NCBI GenBank assembly: GCA_009929485.1
Contig: SAAJ01000022.1
Span: forward strand, 1-50,381
Direction: 5' to 3'
Source of the DNA: Negativicutes bacterium
GTDB lineage: Bacteria; Bacillota; Negativicutes; Anaeromusales; Anaeromusaceae
DNA length: 50,381 bases
Numbering within the stretch: the stretch's first letter is position 1; each line of letters opens with the position of its first letter. The translations under genes and the position numbers were made by a program. Below, in pieces: positions 26,029 through 35,951 of this stretch. The notes under the pieces are model-generated. The model worked only from the letters and a program-made list of their open reading frames with translations, did not search any database and was not told where the DNA came from.

Positions 26029-26044
26029 TGGCACAGACCTTGCT
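26029..26044 (+). promoter_or_regulatory. Sigma-54 promoter of the dehydrogenase operon
   Basis: TGGCACA-GACC-TTGCT fits the -24/-12 consensus exactly. The predicted start near 26055 would leave a leader of only about 18 nt, beginning almost at the AGGAGG ribosome binding site. Confidence 0.85.
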
Positions 26045-26072
26045 ATATAGAGGGCAGGAGGTGTTGGGAAGC

Positions 26073-26378
26073 ATGAGAATTACAGAACATCCGATTTTAG
26101 AGTTCCCCCAAGAGGGACTGGTTGAATTTTCTTTTGACGGTCAAACCTTGAGCGGGCGGGCCGGAGAACCCATTGCCGCCGCCTTGCATGCGGCAGGCGT
26201 ACGGGCTTTGCGTCACAGCCACCGCCATAATCGGCCGCGCGGCTTGTTTTGCGCGATAGGAAATTGTTCGTCCTGTTTGATGACGGTTGACGGCGTACCC
26301 AATGTTCGGGTTTGCGTGGAGCCTTTACAGGCTGGCATGCAGGTAGAAACCCAGAAAGGGAACGGGTACTTGAAATGA
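26073..26378 (+). CDS. (2Fe-2S)-binding subunit, HcnA-like
   Basis: 101 aa, a plant-type [2Fe-2S] ferredoxin domain. The cluster cysteines follow the pattern FCAIGNCSSC...RVCVE (about 67, 72, 75 and 87). This small subunit is typical of HcnABC hydrogen cyanide synthase, opine oxidases and D-hydroxyproline dehydrogenases. The start at 26073 follows AGGAGG; the upstream in-frame extension would run through the promoter. Its stop overlaps the next start (ATGA). It probably moves electrons within the complex encoded by the next four genes. Confidence 0.9.
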   Translation: MRITEHPILEFPQEGLVEFSFDGQTLSGRAGEPIAAALHAAGVRALRHSHRHNRPRGLFCAIGNCSSCLMTVDGVPNVRVCVEPLQAGMQVETQKGNGYLK

Positions 26379-27469
26379 TAAAGACATGTGATATTTTGAT
26401 TATTGGCGCTGGCCCGGCTGGATTGGTCGCCGCCAAGGAAGCGGCCCAAGCAGGCGCACAAGTGCTGCTTTTGGAGCGTTCCAATCATTTAGGCGGACAA
26501 CTGATTAAGCAGACGCACAAATTTTTCGGTTCTAAAGAAGAGTTTGCCGGGGAACGAGGCGTAGCTATTGCGGAGCGTCTCTTGGCGGAAGTAGGGGAGA
26601 ATCCTGGTATTGAAGTGTGGTGCGGCGGTACGGCGTTGGGGATTTATCAGGAAGACGGCATTGTAACGGCTGAATATAAGGGCGTTTTTCACAAAATTAA
26701 AGCGAAACGCTTGATCGTAGCAACCGGAGCAGCGGAAAAGACACTGCCTTTCCCAAATTCGGATTTGCCTGGTATCTACGGAGCTGGAGCCGTACAGACG
26801 TTGATGAATGTGCATGGCGTGCTGCCTGGAAAACGAATCGTTATGCTTGGGGCTGGCAATATTGGCGTCATCGTAGCCTATCAGCTTCTGCAAGCGGGCG
26901 TAGAGGTAGCGGCCATTGTCGAAGGCGCTCCGGTTATCGGCAGTTATTGGGTGCATGCGTCGAAAGTCCGACGCTGCGGCGTTCCCATTTACACTTCTCA
27001 CACGATCGTGGCGGCGCATGGTAAAGAAAGCCTCGAAGCGGTGACTATCGGCAAGGTAGATGAAAAATGGCAAGTAGTGCCGGGAAGCGAGCAGACGATA
27101 GAGGCGGACGGTTTATGCTTGTCTGTGGGGTTGTCGCCGTTGACGGAGCTTCTGTGGCAGGCGGGCTGCGATATGACTTTTGTGAAAGAATTAGGCGGCT
27201 ATGTGCCGTGGCGCGATGCGAATCTGATGACGTCAAAAAAAGAAATTTTTGTAGCCGGTGATGTGGCGGGGGTGGAAGAAGCTTCCGCCGCCATGGTCGA
27301 AGGTAAAATTGCCGGGTTGTATGCGGCGTTCTCGCTGGGCATGCATTTGCCGGACTTTCAACAGCAGTATCAGCAGGCGAAAGGGCAATTGGCCGCCTTG
27401 CGTTCCGGGCCGACAAGCGCCAAGGTTTGCAAGGGCTTATGCAAAGTAACCTTTGAGGAGGCGATGTAA
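26375..27469 (+). CDS. NAD(P)/FAD-dependent oxidoreductase subunit, HcnB/PDH-alpha-like
   Basis: 364 aa. It has an N-terminal FAD motif (IIGAGPAGLVAAKEA, about 8-22), a central second Rossmann motif (VMLGAGNIGVIVAYQL) and a C-terminal FAD contact (EIFVAGDVAGVEEA). HcnB-type subunits usually run to about 450 residues and end in a BFD-like [2Fe-2S] domain. That domain is missing here and is instead encoded two genes later (27955). In archaeal dye-linked proline dehydrogenases the alpha subunit passes electrons to NAD or another acceptor. Translational coupling with both neighbours is likely. Confidence 0.9.
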   Translation: MIKTCDILIIGAGPAGLVAAKEAAQAGAQVLLLERSNHLGGQLIKQTHKFFGSKEEFAGERGVAIAERLLAEVGENPGIEVWCGGTALGIYQEDGIVTAEYKGVFHKIKAKRLIVATGAAEKTLPFPNSDLPGIYGAGAVQTLMNVHGVLPGKRIVMLGAGNIGVIVAYQLLQAGVEVAAIVEGAPVIGSYWVHASKVRRCGVPIYTSHTIVAAHGKESLEAVTIGKVDEKWQVVPGSEQTIEADGLCLSVGLSPLTELLWQAGCDMTFVKELGGYVPWRDANLMTSKKEIFVAGDVAGVEEASAAMVEGKIAGLYAAFSLGMHLPDFQQQYQQAKGQLAALRSGPTSAKVCKGLCKVTFEEAM

Positions 27470-27958
27470 ATGCTGTCGAAAACCGGCATTCCGGACAAGG
27501 AGCAGATTGCAGCAGTGCTTCCTTGTGAAGCAAGAAAAAAAGAAGGCGCTGTAGCTATCATTGAATGCTACCAGGAAATTCCCTGCAACCCCTGTGCCGA
27601 TGCGTGCCTGCGAGGCGCTATCACCGTGGATCCCATTCATGAGCGGCCCAAATTGGACGCAGAAAAATGCAATGGCTGCGGTATCTGTTTAACCCATTGC
27701 CCTGGGCTGGCTATTGTTGTAACCGATTATCAATATACTGAAACAGAAGCGTTATTAAAACTGCCTTACGAATTTTCGCCATTGCCTCAGGAGGGTGAGA
27801 TTCTGGCCGGCTGCAATCGCGAGGGGAAACCGATCGTTGACGTAAAAGTGCTTCGCGCGCAGCGCAGCGCTAATAAGACCCACGTACTTTGGCTAGCTGT
27901 GCCGAAAGAACAGGTGGACGAAGTTCGTTTTGTTCGCCGGAAGGAGGCAAAAGCATGA
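27470..27958 (+). CDS. Ferredoxin-type iron-sulfur subunit
   Basis: 162 aa. Two Cys clusters are seen: CYQEIPCNPCADAC (about 27-40) and CNGCGICLTHCP (about 64-75), consistent with two [4Fe-4S] centres. The C-terminal 85 residues form a domain I do not recognise, similar in placement to that of small subunits of multi-subunit amino-acid dehydrogenases. It starts directly after the previous stop and its TGA overlaps the next ATG. A likely electron carrier in the complex. Confidence 0.88.
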   Translation: MLSKTGIPDKEQIAAVLPCEARKKEGAVAIIECYQEIPCNPCADACLRGAITVDPIHERPKLDAEKCNGCGICLTHCPGLAIVVTDYQYTETEALLKLPYEFSPLPQEGEILAGCNREGKPIVDVKVLRAQRSANKTHVLWLAVPKEQVDEVRFVRRKEAKA

Positions 27959-28233
27959 AAGACGAGACAATCATTTGTCGTTGCGAGGACATTTCCTTAG
28001 GAGAGATTCGCGAGCGCATTGCCAAGGGAGATCATTCGTTAGAGGAAGTGAAGCGTGCTTGCCGCTGCGGCATGGGACCCTGTCAGGGCCGGACGTGCAT
28101 GCCTTTGATTGCGCAGGAAATCGCTACGGCAACAGGCCGGAAAGTAGAAGAAGTTGCACTGCCCACCTTCCGGCCGCCGACAGCGCCGATTTCTCTGGGT
28201 GTGCTGGCAGGAGGGACTGAGGATGAAAAGTAA
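27955..28233 (+). CDS. BFD-like [2Fe-2S] subunit
   Basis: 92 aa. The bacterioferritin-associated-ferredoxin-like domain is shown by the cysteines in CRCEDIS and CRCGMGPCQGRTC (about 8, 10, 42, 44, 48 and 52) around a short helical segment. In HcnB-like proteins this domain is fused to the flavoprotein, so here it is a split-off subunit. It has an AAGGAGG ribosome binding site. Its last 11 nt overlap the DAO-family subunit gene. Confidence 0.9.
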   Translation: MKDETIICRCEDISLGEIRERIAKGDHSLEEVKRACRCGMGPCQGRTCMPLIAQEIATATGRKVEEVALPTFRPPTAPISLGVLAGGTEDEK

Positions 28234-29371
28234 AGCAGATGTGGTAGTCATCGGAGGCGGTGTTGTAGGCTGCTCGATTGCCTATAATTTGGCCCGCCTG
28301 GGCGCTGGTAAAGTAGTTCTTCTTGAAAAAGGATATCTCGCCAGCGGCGCTACGGGTCGTTGCGGCGCCGGCGTGCGCATGCAGTGGGGGACCGAAACCA
28401 ACTGCCTTTTGTCTCGGGAAAGCGTCAGGATGTTTTCTCACCTGCCGGAGTATTTGGGAGTGGATGTCGATATTGAGTTTGAGCAAGGCGGCTATTTGCT
28501 GCTGGCGTATACGAAGAAAATGGAAGATCAGTTCCGAAAAAACCTGCAGCTGCAAAAACAACTGGGTATTGAAGCCTCTTGGGTGACGCCGGAAGAAGCG
28601 AAAGAAATCGTGCCGATGTTGAATACCGAAGGCATGCTGGGGGCGACTTTCTGCGCCGAAGACGGTCACTGCAACCCGTTTCGCGTTACCGAAGCCTATG
28701 CGGCGGCGGCGCGCAAGCAGGGCGTAGAGATTCGCACCTTTTGCGAAGTGACGGACATTGTTACCGAAGGATCTAAAATTGTGGCTGTGCGCACGGCGCA
28801 GGGCGATATTTTGACCGATACCGTTGTCAATGCCGCTGGGGGGCATGCTAAATGGGTGGGAAGAATGGCTGGAGTGGAACTGCCTATTTTCCCGGAACGG
28901 CACGAAATTTTGGTAACCGAGCCGGTGGAAGCCGTCATGGAACCCATGGTGATGAGCTTTTATCACAACCTGTATTGCCAGCAAAGTCCTCATGGCAGCT
29001 TCATTATGGGCATCGGTCATCCGGATGAGCCGGAAAGCTTGAATATGACCTCTAGCTGGCATTTCTTAGAGGCTATGGCGCAGCGCGTCACCAAGCTGCT
29101 GCCGCCGTTAGCCGGCTTGAAGGTGGTGCGCCAATGGGCGGGCGTGTACGATATGTGTCCGGATCGGACGCCTATTTTAGGCAGCGCTCCCTGTCAGCCG
29201 CGTTTCTTTACGGCCGCCGGTTTCAGCGGTCATGGTTTTATGATTTCTCCGATCACTGGCGAATTAATGGCGCAGCTGGTGCTGGGGCGGCAGACGACCC
29301 TGCCGGTAGACGTGTTCCGGGCGGAACGCTTTGAAGAAGGCGAATTGTTTGTCGAGCCCTCTGTGGTATAA
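28223..29371 (+). CDS. FAD-dependent amino-acid dehydrogenase catalytic subunit (DAO family, PDH-beta/HcnC-like)
   Basis: 382 aa. The FAD motif VVVIGGGVVGCSIAYNLA is at residues 6-23, followed by ASGATGRCGAGVRMQWG. The C-terminal TAAGFSGHGFMISPITGEL loop contacts FAD. It belongs to the glycine oxidase/sarcosine oxidase beta/proline dehydrogenase beta group. The P5C dehydrogenase gene 33 nt downstream makes L-proline the best guess for the substrate, with hydroxyproline as an alternative. It would be the substrate-oxidising part of the five-subunit complex. Confidence 0.9.
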   Translation: MKSKADVVVIGGGVVGCSIAYNLARLGAGKVVLLEKGYLASGATGRCGAGVRMQWGTETNCLLSRESVRMFSHLPEYLGVDVDIEFEQGGYLLLAYTKKMEDQFRKNLQLQKQLGIEASWVTPEEAKEIVPMLNTEGMLGATFCAEDGHCNPFRVTEAYAAAARKQGVEIRTFCEVTDIVTEGSKIVAVRTAQGDILTDTVVNAAGGHAKWVGRMAGVELPIFPERHEILVTEPVEAVMEPMVMSFYHNLYCQQSPHGSFIMGIGHPDEPESLNMTSSWHFLEAMAQRVTKLLPPLAGLKVVRQWAGVYDMCPDRTPILGSAPCQPRFFTAAGFSGHGFMISPITGELMAQLVLGRQTTLPVDVFRAERFEEGELFVEPSVV

Positions 29372-29404
29372 AGCACAACTATAAATTGAAAAGGGGTTTA
29401 GAAG

Positions 29405-30949
29405 ATGATTGAATACAAAAATGAAGCATTTACCGATTTTAGCCAAGAAGGAAATCGACAGCAAATGGAGGCGGCTTTGGCCAAAGTCGCTGCGGAAAAA
29501 GGCGCCTATTATCCGTTGATTATCGACGGCGAAGAAGTTAATACAGAAGCTCGTATTACCTCGTTGAATCCTTCGTTAACCAGCGAGGTAGTGGGAACGG
29601 TGGCCCGGGCGAACACGGACTTGGCGGAAAAAGCCGTGCAAGTAGCGGCGCGGACTTTTGAAAGCTGGAAACAAGTAGCGCCGCAGGTGCGGGCGTCTCT
29701 TTTGTTCAAGGCGGCAGCTATTTTACGGCGCCGTAAGTTCGAGTTTTCCGCTTGGCTGACGGAAGAAGCCGGTAAAACCTGGCCGGAAGCCGATGCCGAT
29801 ACGGCGGAAGCCATTGACTTCATGGAGTATTATGCACGCCAGATGCTGCAGTATGCCGAAGGCATGTCCGTGTATCCGTATCCGGGAGAAACCAATGAAT
29901 GTGTATATATTCCCTTGGGCGTCGGCGTGGTTATTCCGCCCTGGAATTTCCCCTTGGCTATTTTGGCGGGCATGACCGCTGCGGCGACGGTAGCAGGCAA
30001 TACGGTTATCGTTAAGCCGGCCAGCGCTACGCCGGTAGTGGCTGCCAAACTGATGGAAGTTTGGGCGGAAGCAGGATTCCCGGCGGGGGTTATCAACTAT
30101 CTTCCCGGCAGCGGCGGCACCATTGGCGACTACTTGACGACGCATCCTTTAGTGCGGTTCATTAACTTTACCGGCTCCAAGGAAGTGGGCCTGAGCATTA
30201 ATAAGCTGGCCGCCGATGTAGCGCCCGGACAGAAATGGATTAAACGAGTGATCGCGGAAATGGGCGGCAAGGACGCCATTGTTGTCGATAGTGAAGCCAA
30301 TCTGGAAGAAGCGGCGGCAGGTATTGTCGCCTCGGCCTTTGGGTTCCAGGGACAAAAATGCTCCGCTTGCTCGCGGGCCATTATCGTGGCTGACGTTTAC
30401 GACGAAGTGCTGGCTAAAGTAGTGGCTAAAACTAAGACTTTGAAAGTAGGCTGCGCTGCGGATCCGGCGATGAACATGGGGCCTGTGGTGGACGAAAACG
30501 CCTATAAGAAAATCCTGGAATATATTGAGATCGGCCAAAGCGAAGGCAAGATTGTCGTTGGCGGCAAAGCCGGCGATGCGGCAGGTTATTTTATCGAACC
30601 GACCGTCATTGCCGATGTGGACGCCCATGCTCGCGTTGCGCAGGAAGAAATTTTTGGGCCGGTGTTGGCGGTGATTAAAGCCGAAGACTATGATCATGCC
30701 CTGGCGATTGCCAATGACACGGAGTATGGTTTGACTGGCGCTGTGTTTTCCCAGAACCGCGCCAAATTAGAGCAAGCTCGGCGAGATTTCCATGTAGGGA
30801 ATCTCTATCTGAATCGTAAGTGCACCGGCGCTTTGGTCGGCGTACAGCCTTTTGGCGGCTTCAACATGTCCGGTACCGACTCCAAAGCGGGCGGCGCTGA
30901 CTATCTGCTGTTGTTCATGCAGGCAAAATCCATTTGCGAAAGACTGTAA
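29405..30949 (+). CDS. L-glutamate gamma-semialdehyde (P5C) dehydrogenase
   Basis: 514 aa, the length of RocA/PruA-type enzymes (EC 1.2.1.88). It has the aldehyde dehydrogenase fold with [10 protein letters not shown] (about 178), the general-base Glu in [10 protein letters not shown] (about 285) and the catalytic Cys in [10 protein letters not shown] (about 319). The C-terminal [19 protein letters not shown] motif is typical of P5C dehydrogenases. It oxidises the product of proline dehydrogenase to glutamate with NAD. It is preceded by AAAAGGGG and follows the dehydrogenase genes closely, so it is probably part of the sigma-54 operon. Confidence 0.93.
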   Translation: MIEYKNEAFTDFSQEGNRQQMEAALAKVAAEKGAYYPLIIDGEEVNTEARITSLNPSLTSEVVGTVARANTDLAEKAVQVAARTFESWKQVAPQVRASLLFKAAAILRRRKFEFSAWLTEEAGKTWPEADADTAEAIDFMEYYARQMLQYAEGMSVYPYPGETNECVYIPLGVGVVIPPWNFPLAILAGMTAAATVAGNTVIVKPASATPVVAAKLMEVWAEAGFPAGVINYLPGSGGTIGDYLTTHPLVRFINFTGSKEVGLSINKLAADVAPGQKWIKRVIAEMGGKDAIVVDSEANLEEAAAGIVASAFGFQGQKCSACSRAIIVADVYDEVLAKVVAKTKTLKVGCAADPAMNMGPVVDENAYKKILEYIEIGQSEGKIVVGGKAGDAAGYFIEPTVIADVDAHARVAQEEIFGPVLAVIKAEDYDHALAIANDTEYGLTGAVFSQNRAKLEQARRDFHVGNLYLNRKCTGALVGVQPFGGFNMSGTDSKAGGADYLLLFMQAKSICERL

Positions 30950-30986
30950 TGGTAAGCAAGAAATAACCATATTTAGAAAAAAATGC

Positions 30987-31015
30987 TTGTAAAATGAATC
31001 GCAGACAAGTATAAT
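30987..31015 (+). promoter_or_regulatory. Sigma-A promoter before the substrate-binding protein gene
   Basis: TTGTAA (30987-30992) and a perfect TATAAT (31010-31015) are 17 nt apart. Transcription should start near 31022. Confidence 0.75.
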
Positions 31016-31062
31016 GAAGATCAAATTAAAGATGTATTCCAGATAAATGTATGAGGCAACGA

Positions 31063-31114
31063 GGCTTCTGGAAAGAACAGCATGCTGTTTTTTCCAGAAG
31101 CCTTTCTTTTTTTG
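31063..31114 (+). terminator. Long hairpin with T-run between the promoter and the binding-protein gene
   Basis: A 40-nt nearly perfect inverted repeat (31063-31102, 20-bp arms with one G-U pair) is followed by TTTCTTTTTTT. It lies about 40 nt after the predicted start of the promoter at 31 kb and 125 nt before the gene. It may end the P5C dehydrogenase transcript, act as an attenuator, or yield a short RNA of about 90 nt. Confidence 0.8.
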
Positions 31115-31239
31115 CAGATGCCCTAAGCGGCATGGAATGAGAAGCGCAATGTAATGCAAGAAGACGTGGTGAGAGGAGGAATGGCAGGCAGTGACGAGTG
31201 GTCTTGAAACAAGAACGTAGGTGAAAGGGAGAGAAGCGT

Positions 31240-32412
31240 ATGATGAAAATGGGAAAAATGAAAAAGATGGCAGCCCTCCTAAGTGCGTTGGCGCTGACTA
31301 CTGGATTGATTGCCGGCTGTGGAGGCTCTTCCAGCAAAGACATTAAAATCGGCGTGGTATACGAGCTGACAGGCAATACGGCTTCCTTCGGGACGGCGGC
31401 GGCTAACGGCGCAAAGCTGGCTTTTAAGGAAATCAACGCGAATGGCGGGGTGCTGGGCAAGCAGATTCAGCTGGTTGTCGCCGACAATAAAGGAGAGCCT
31501 TCAGAATCCTCCAACGCGATGACCAAAGTTATCAGCCAAGATAAGGTTGTGGCCGTAACGGGCTTCACTACCAGCTCCAACGGCATTGCCGCTTCCAGCG
31601 TGGCGGAAGCCAACAAAATTCCTTTCGTAGCAGCAGCAACGACCAATCCCAAGGTAACTATTAATGAAGCGTCCGGTAAAGCCAAAGATTACACCTTCCG
31701 CGTTTGCTTCATCGATCCCTTCCAAGGGACGGTAGGCGCCAACTTTGTTCTTAACACCTTGAAAGCCAAAAAAGCGGCGATCATGGTTGATAACTCCAGC
31801 GATTACAGCAAAGGCCTGGTAGCGGTCTTCAAACCGGCTTATACCGCCGGCGGCGGCACGGTAGTGGCTGAAGAAGCGTACTTGCAGAAAGATCAGGACT
31901 TCAAAACCATCCTGACCAACATCAAAGCGGCTAATCCTGATGTCATCTACTTGCCTGGCTACTATGAAGAAGTAGGCAAAATCGTGAAGCAGGCTCGTGA
32001 ACTAGGTATCACGGCTTCCTTTGTCGGCGGGGACGGCTGGGATTCTCCCAAGCTGGCTGAAATCGGCGGCGGGGCTGCTCTAAATAATACGTACTTCACC
32101 AATCACTACTCGGTAGAAGATAAGAGCCCCAAATCTCGCGCTTTCGTAGAAGCGTACCAGAAAGAATACGGCCAATTGCCGGATGCCATGGCGGTTCTTG
32201 GTTATGACGCCGCTTATGCTTTGGTTGACGCCATCAAGCGCGCCGGCAGTGCAGAACCGCAGAAAATTCGCGAAGCCCTGGCGGCTACGAAAAACTTCCC
32301 TGCTGTTACTGGCGACCTGACTTTGAATGAAAAGCATGACGCCGTGAAGAGCGCCGTTATCATTGAAATGAAAGACGGCAAACAGGTTTACCGTGAAACC
32401 ATCAAACCTTGA
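31240..32412 (+). CDS. Amino-acid ABC transporter substrate-binding lipoprotein (LivJ-like)
   Basis: 390 aa. A signal peptide with lipobox (LIAGC, Cys about 27) is followed by a periplasmic-binding domain of the Leu/Ile/Val type (about 34-380; begins DIKIGVVYELTGNTASFGTAAANG, shown in part). It would capture amino acids outside the membrane for an ABC importer. No permease or ATPase genes adjoin it, so it is an orphan subunit serving a transporter encoded elsewhere. It follows the proline-oxidation genes, so its ligand could be an amino acid used there, but that is inference. It has its own promoter and leader hairpin. Confidence 0.92.
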   Translation: MMKMGKMKKMAALLSALALTTGLIAGCGGSSSKDIKIGVVYELTGNTASFGTAAANGAKLAFKEINANGGVLGKQIQLVVADNKGEPSESSNAMTKVISQDKVVAVTGFTTSSNGIAASSVAEANKIPFVAAATTNPKVTINEASGKAKDYTFRVCFIDPFQGTVGANFVLNTLKAKKAAIMVDNSSDYSKGLVAVFKPAYTAGGGTVVAEEAYLQKDQDFKTILTNIKAANPDVIYLPGYYEEVGKIVKQARELGITASFVGGDGWDSPKLAEIGGGAALNNTYFTNHYSVEDKSPKSRAFVEAYQKEYGQLPDAMAVLGYDAAYALVDAIKRAGSAEPQKIREALAATKNFPAVTGDLTLNEKHDAVKSAVIIEMKDGKQVYRETIKP

Positions 32413-32471
32413 TAGAATGACTTGTCGATTTTCACAAAGCCTCCGAATCCGCTAGCATGGATTTTGGAAAT

Positions 32472-32510
32472 AAGAAACCGGCGTCACAAAATCGTGATGC
32501 CGGTTTCTTG
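32472..32510. terminator. Bidirectional terminator between livJ-like and udg genes
   Basis: AAGAAACCGGC...GCCGGTTTCTT with an inner TCAC/GTGA stem forms a hairpin of about 15 bp flanked by A- and T-rich ends. It serves the convergent genes ending at 32412 and 32536. Confidence 0.85.
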
Positions 32511-32535
32511 TTACGCTTTACTTCTTTTCTCTTGT

Positions 32536-33210
32536 TCAAATTTTGTTCCTTGTCCCTCGCCGCTCTTGTCTCCGTTCCTCGTATAAGGAGAGCAAATCAG
32601 TGGGCTCGTCGCTTTTAGATACCCAATCGGGCGCTTGTTCCTTGCATTTAGTTACCGCCGCTTGCAGGTCGTAAAAGACTTCCCATTTCGCCTTAACTAA
32701 AGCTGGGCCGGTCAGGCGCAGCAAGTAGGCCGGATGGTAGGTGGCAATGGCCGGAATACCGTATTTGGTTTCGAACCACTGGCCGCGGTCTTTGGTAATG
32801 CGCCCATGGGGATCTTTTAGATATTTTAAGGCTACGCTGCCTAAGGCGATAATCACTTTTGGCTGTACCAGGCTGAGCTCTTCGTCTAACCAGCGGCTGG
32901 CGCAAAAAGCGCCTTCTTCAACCGTCGGGGTGCGATTGCCTTTAGGACGGCATTTTAGGACATTGGTGGTGTAGACGCAATTGCGTGTGACGCCTACGCT
33001 CCAGAGAGCCTTATCTAAGAGTTTGCCTGAAGGGCCTACCAAGGGTACGCCGTACTCGTCCTCGACGCCGCCGGGGCCTTCGCCGACAATAGCCAGCGGG
33101 CTGGTAACGCTGCCGTTGCAGGAAGTAGGGCCGATGGCATCCTTGCAGAGAGGGCAGGCGCTGCATTGCAGCAAAGCCTCTTCTAAATTCTCGTGGCTGG
33201 GAAAAGACAT
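32536..33210 (-). CDS. Uracil-DNA glycosylase, family 4
   Basis: 224 aa. Family 4 UDGs remove uracil from DNA and carry a [4Fe-4S] cluster. Motif 1 GEGPGGVEDEYGVPLVGPSG (about 43-62), the nearby NVLKCRPKGNRTP and motif 2 HPAYLLR (about 161-167) are present. Cluster cysteines are seen in CSACPLC (about 16-22) and further at KCRP and near FCASRW. The gene is alone on the minus strand. GAGGTGATTC precedes the start. Its C-terminal tail is longer and more basic than usual. Confidence 0.92.
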   Translation of the reverse strand: MSFPSHENLEEALLQCSACPLCKDAIGPTSCNGSVTSPLAIVGEGPGGVEDEYGVPLVGPSGKLLDKALWSVGVTRNCVYTTNVLKCRPKGNRTPTVEEGAFCASRWLDEELSLVQPKVIIALGSVALKYLKDPHGRITKDRGQWFETKYGIPAIATYHPAYLLRLTGPALVKAKWEVFYDLQAAVTKCKEQAPDWVSKSDEPTDLLSLYEERRQERRGTRNKI

Positions 33211-33271
33211 GGAATCACCTCGTAGTAAAAGTGTTATTCTTTCTTAACTTCGACCATATACCTGGTTTTCC

Positions 33272-33301
33272 TTTACAAAGGAAAGAACATTATTGTAAAA
33301 T
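33272..33301 (+). promoter_or_regulatory. Probable serS promoter
   Basis: TTTACA (33272-33277) and TAAAAT (33296-33301) are 18 nt apart, about 100 nt before the serS start. No T-box sequence (AGGGTGGNACCGCG) follows. Confidence 0.5.
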
Positions 33302-33315
33302 GGGAAAGTACATAG

Positions 33316-34677
<1,362 letters not shown>

Positions 34678-34681
34678 ACGC

Positions 34682-34712
34682 AAAAAAGCTCCGCAGGCGC
34701 GGAGCTTTTTTT
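34682..34712. terminator. Bidirectional terminator between serS and the EAL/HDOD gene
   Basis: AGCTCCGC-AGGC-GCGGAGCT with an A-run before and T-run after. It terminates serS (+) and overlaps the end of the minus-strand gene at 34711. Confidence 0.92.
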
Positions 34713-35922
34713 ATTCTCTGAAAAAGTCTTTTTCCCAAGAGATTGCTGACAAGTATTTTGGGGCCAGCTGGCTCGAAGGCAGCTGGAGCTGTCGGCTGTG
34801 CTGCAATACTTGCGGCCAGTCGCCTTTTTCGTAAGCAATAACCAGATCCAGCAGCTGGCGCAGTGTGTTGGGGTGGCCTAGCAAAGCTTGGCAGACATCG
34901 TCTGGAATGGGGAGATAGGAAAGAATATCTTTGAGCGGTCGTCCTAAAAATGCATCTAAAAGTGAAAATAAGCCGGTAAAGAAGAAATAATCAGGAGGCA
35001 TAGAGGTTGAAAGATGTTCGGCTAAGAGTTCGCAATGCCGGCCGCGGATAACGGCGAGATGCAGGAGCTCCGGAGGCTGCTCGCTGCTGAGACTGCGCAA
35101 GGTTACTAAGGCAATCCACTTGGATAGTTCCCTTTGCCCTAACAGAGCCGCCGCATGGCGGATAGAGTGAACCGGCGAGTGAAAACCGAAAAAAGCGGAA
35201 TTAGCGTATTTTAACAGTTGGTAGGATAAGGCCATATCTCGTTTGACAATGGCTTCGAAGCGATGAACATTGACAATACGGGCGTGAAGCTCGCGGGAAA
35301 GATATAGGTGGTGGGCGCTGACAATGGGAATTTCTTTTTGAGAAAGTACGGTGGGTTTGCTGAAAAAGTAACCTTGAAAATAAGTATAACCTTGGGCGCG
35401 GGCCTGCAAGAACTCGTCTTTGGTTTCTATCTTTTCCGCTAAGAAACGCGGATGATAGATGCCATGGCGGTAGAGAAAGCTTTTAGTTTGCAAACTTTTA
35501 GCATCGCGAAAATCTACTTTGATAATGTCGGCCATGCTGGCCAACGGCAGCCACTCCGGTGACGGGATGAAATCATCAAGCACCAGCCAATAGCCGTCTT
35601 TTTTTAATTGCACGCAGGCGTCGATAACCTCTTGCGTGGGGGAGACTGTTTCCAGAATTTCAACGGCCAGTACATCTGGCGGCAAAAGCTGCGGAACTTG
35701 CTGCTGAAGCAAGGACGCGCTAAAATTAACGAAGGCTTTTTTACCTTCGGTAATGGTATCAATGCCCATTTGCAGGAAGACATTCACCAAAACTTCTTTG
35801 GTCGCTTGATTATCGTCGACATATTCAGCTTGGTTGAGCTCACTGTTGCGAAAAAGCAGTTCATAAGCGACTACTTGGGATTGGGTATTGAAAATTGGTT
35901 GTCTGGCTACAAATATATCCAT
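34711..35922 (-). CDS. EAL-HDOD domain signalling protein (YuxH-like)
   Basis: 403 aa: a degenerate EAL domain (about 1-195) and a HDOD domain (about 200-390). In place of the EAL signature it has VEILET, and the catalytic-metal residues are only partly kept (LDDF, KVDF), so c-di-GMP hydrolysis is doubtful. This class (YuxH/CdgJ) usually acts as a regulator, for example of motility. It is 29 nt behind the HD-GYP gene and co-oriented, so the two form one unit. ATG follows ACGAGGAACGA upstream. Confidence 0.9.
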   Translation of the reverse strand: MDIFVARQPIFNTQSQVVAYELLFRNSELNQAEYVDDNQATKEVLVNVFLQMGIDTITEGKKAFVNFSASLLQQQVPQLLPPDVLAVEILETVSPTQEVIDACVQLKKDGYWLVLDDFIPSPEWLPLASMADIIKVDFRDAKSLQTKSFLYRHGIYHPRFLAEKIETKDEFLQARAQGYTYFQGYFFSKPTVLSQKEIPIVSAHHLYLSRELHARIVNVHRFEAIVKRDMALSYQLLKYANSAFFGFHSPVHSIRHAAALLGQRELSKWIALVTLRSLSSEQPPELLHLAVIRGRHCELLAEHLSTSMPPDYFFFTGLFSLLDAFLGRPLKDILSYLPIPDDVCQALLGHPNTLRQLLDLVIAYEKGDWPQVLQHSRQLQLPSSQLAPKYLSAISWEKDFFRE

Positions 35923-35951
35923 TGTTCGTTCCTCGTCGCAGCGTGGGCTGC

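Noticed and set aside
28124-29062. Minus-strand ORF of 312 codons opposite the DAO-family subunit
   Set aside because: It is His/Arg-rich with no recognisable domain, and antisense to a gene with clear FAD motifs.
31146-31207. Short upstream ORF (eight codons) in the binding-protein leader
   Set aside because: Its AGGAGG nearly touches the ATG, which is too close for efficient initiation, and the peptide shows no amino-acid bias expected of an attenuator.
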